From Paracoccaceae bacterium (GTDB lineage: Bacteria; Pseudomonadota; Alphaproteobacteria; Rhodobacterales; Rhodobacteraceae), in contig JAFGVZ010000154.1 of NCBI GenBank assembly GCA_016937725.1, positions 1-5,799 of the forward strand: a DNA stretch of 5,799 nucleotides, written 5' to 3'. Below the pieces are notes generated by a model. It was given only the letters and a program-made list of their open reading frames with translations, had not been told where the DNA came from and did no database searches. Of this stretch, positions 5,477 to 5,799 are shown one piece after another. The translations under genes and the position numbers were made by a program. How positions within the stretch are numbered: the first letter of the stretch is position 1; the number at the start of each line of letters is the position of its first letter.

Positions 5477-5799
5477 ATGCCCTTTCAACGCATCCAGCCC
5501 GAGAAATTATCACACTCGGTCGTGCGCCAGATTGAATTGCTTTTGCTGCGCGGTGTTTTGCGCCCCGGCGAACGGCTACCCGCAGAGCGAGAATTGGCAG
5601 AACGCCTTGGCGTCTCTCGGCCCAGTTTGCGCGATGCTTTGGCAGAGTTGCAGGCCCGTGGATTGCTGGAAAGCCGCGCCGGCGCGGGTATTTTCGTGGC
5701 AGAATTGCTGGACAGTGCATTCTCGGATTCCTTGGTCCGCCTGTTCGCGGAACATGACGAAGCGCTGTTTGATTACATCAGCTTTCGCCGCGATATGGA
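5477..5799 (+). CDS. FadR/PdhR-type GntR-family transcriptional regulator, N-terminal part (3' end outside window)
   Basis: The first 107 codons of a DNA-binding regulator, cut by the window end. The winged helix-turn-helix covers residues about 9-75: VVRQIELLLLRGVLRPGERL is followed by PAERELAERLGVSRPSLRDAL, which is the typical GntR recognition region, and then by ARGLLESRAGAGIFV forming the wing. The segment after it (AFSDSLVRLFAEHDEALFDYISFRRDM) resembles the beginning of the all-helical FCD ligand-binding domain and reads much like E. coli PdhR and LldR at the same place. Members respond to pyruvate, lactate, glycolate or other small acids and usually control a neighbouring operon, which here would lie outside the window, so the ligand cannot be stated. 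The start is supported by AGGAGG (5467-5472) 4 bases before the ATG. A candidate promoter and an inverted repeat lie just upstream. Confidence 0.93.
   Translation, partial: MPFQRIQPEKLSHSVVRQIELLLLRGVLRPGERLPAERELAERLGVSRPSLRDALAELQARGLLESRAGAGIFVAELLDSAFSDSLVRLFAEHDEALFDYISFRRDM

Overview
The window looks like chromosomal DNA from an alphaproteobacterium, most likely of the Rhodobacterales (Rhodobacter, Paracoccus or Roseobacter relatives). The evidence is the GC-rich coding sequence, the style of the proteins, the gene order peptide deformylase, deformylase paralogue, methionyl-tRNA formyltransferase, and a hairpin element with a GGAGTATTT...AAGATGAAG flank just before fmt. That element type is one I recall as common in this order. 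The species call is inference; the gene calls rest on motifs visible in the translations.

Layout from left to right: (1) the 3' end of a metallo-beta-lactamase-fold hydrolase on +, cut by the window start, followed by a good rho-independent terminator; (2) a convergent MalY/PatB-type pyridoxal-phosphate C-S lyase on -; (3) after a 99 bp divergent intergenic region, a + strand cluster for N-terminal formylation and deformylation. The cluster holds a canonical peptide deformylase (def), a second deformylase-like gene overlapping it by 4 bp and missing two key catalytic/metal residues, then a 65-70 bp hairpin repeat and fmt; (4) an AraC-type HTH fused to an O6-methylguanine-DNA methyltransferase (Ada-like, without the N-terminal phosphotriester-repair domain); (5) a glycine-zipper/OmpA-domain lipoprotein ending in a strong terminator; (6) the first 107 codons of a FadR/PdhR-type GntR regulator, cut by the window end.

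Fmt formylates initiator Met-tRNA and Def removes the formyl group from nascent chains, so the central cluster is one functional unit. The divergent C-S lyase could supply homocysteine for methionine, but that link is only suggestive. The DNA-repair gene and the OmpA lipoprotein appear to be independent units, each with its own ribosome binding site. The GntR gene is set apart by the preceding terminator and has a candidate promoter overlapped by an inverted repeat.

I see no mobile element, CRISPR array, tRNA or rRNA. No gene-free stretch exceeds 300 bases. The most unusual items are the degenerate deformylase paralogue, the hairpin repeat that appears to carry the fmt ribosome binding site, and a possible leaderless start for def. 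None of these amounts to a demonstrated new system.
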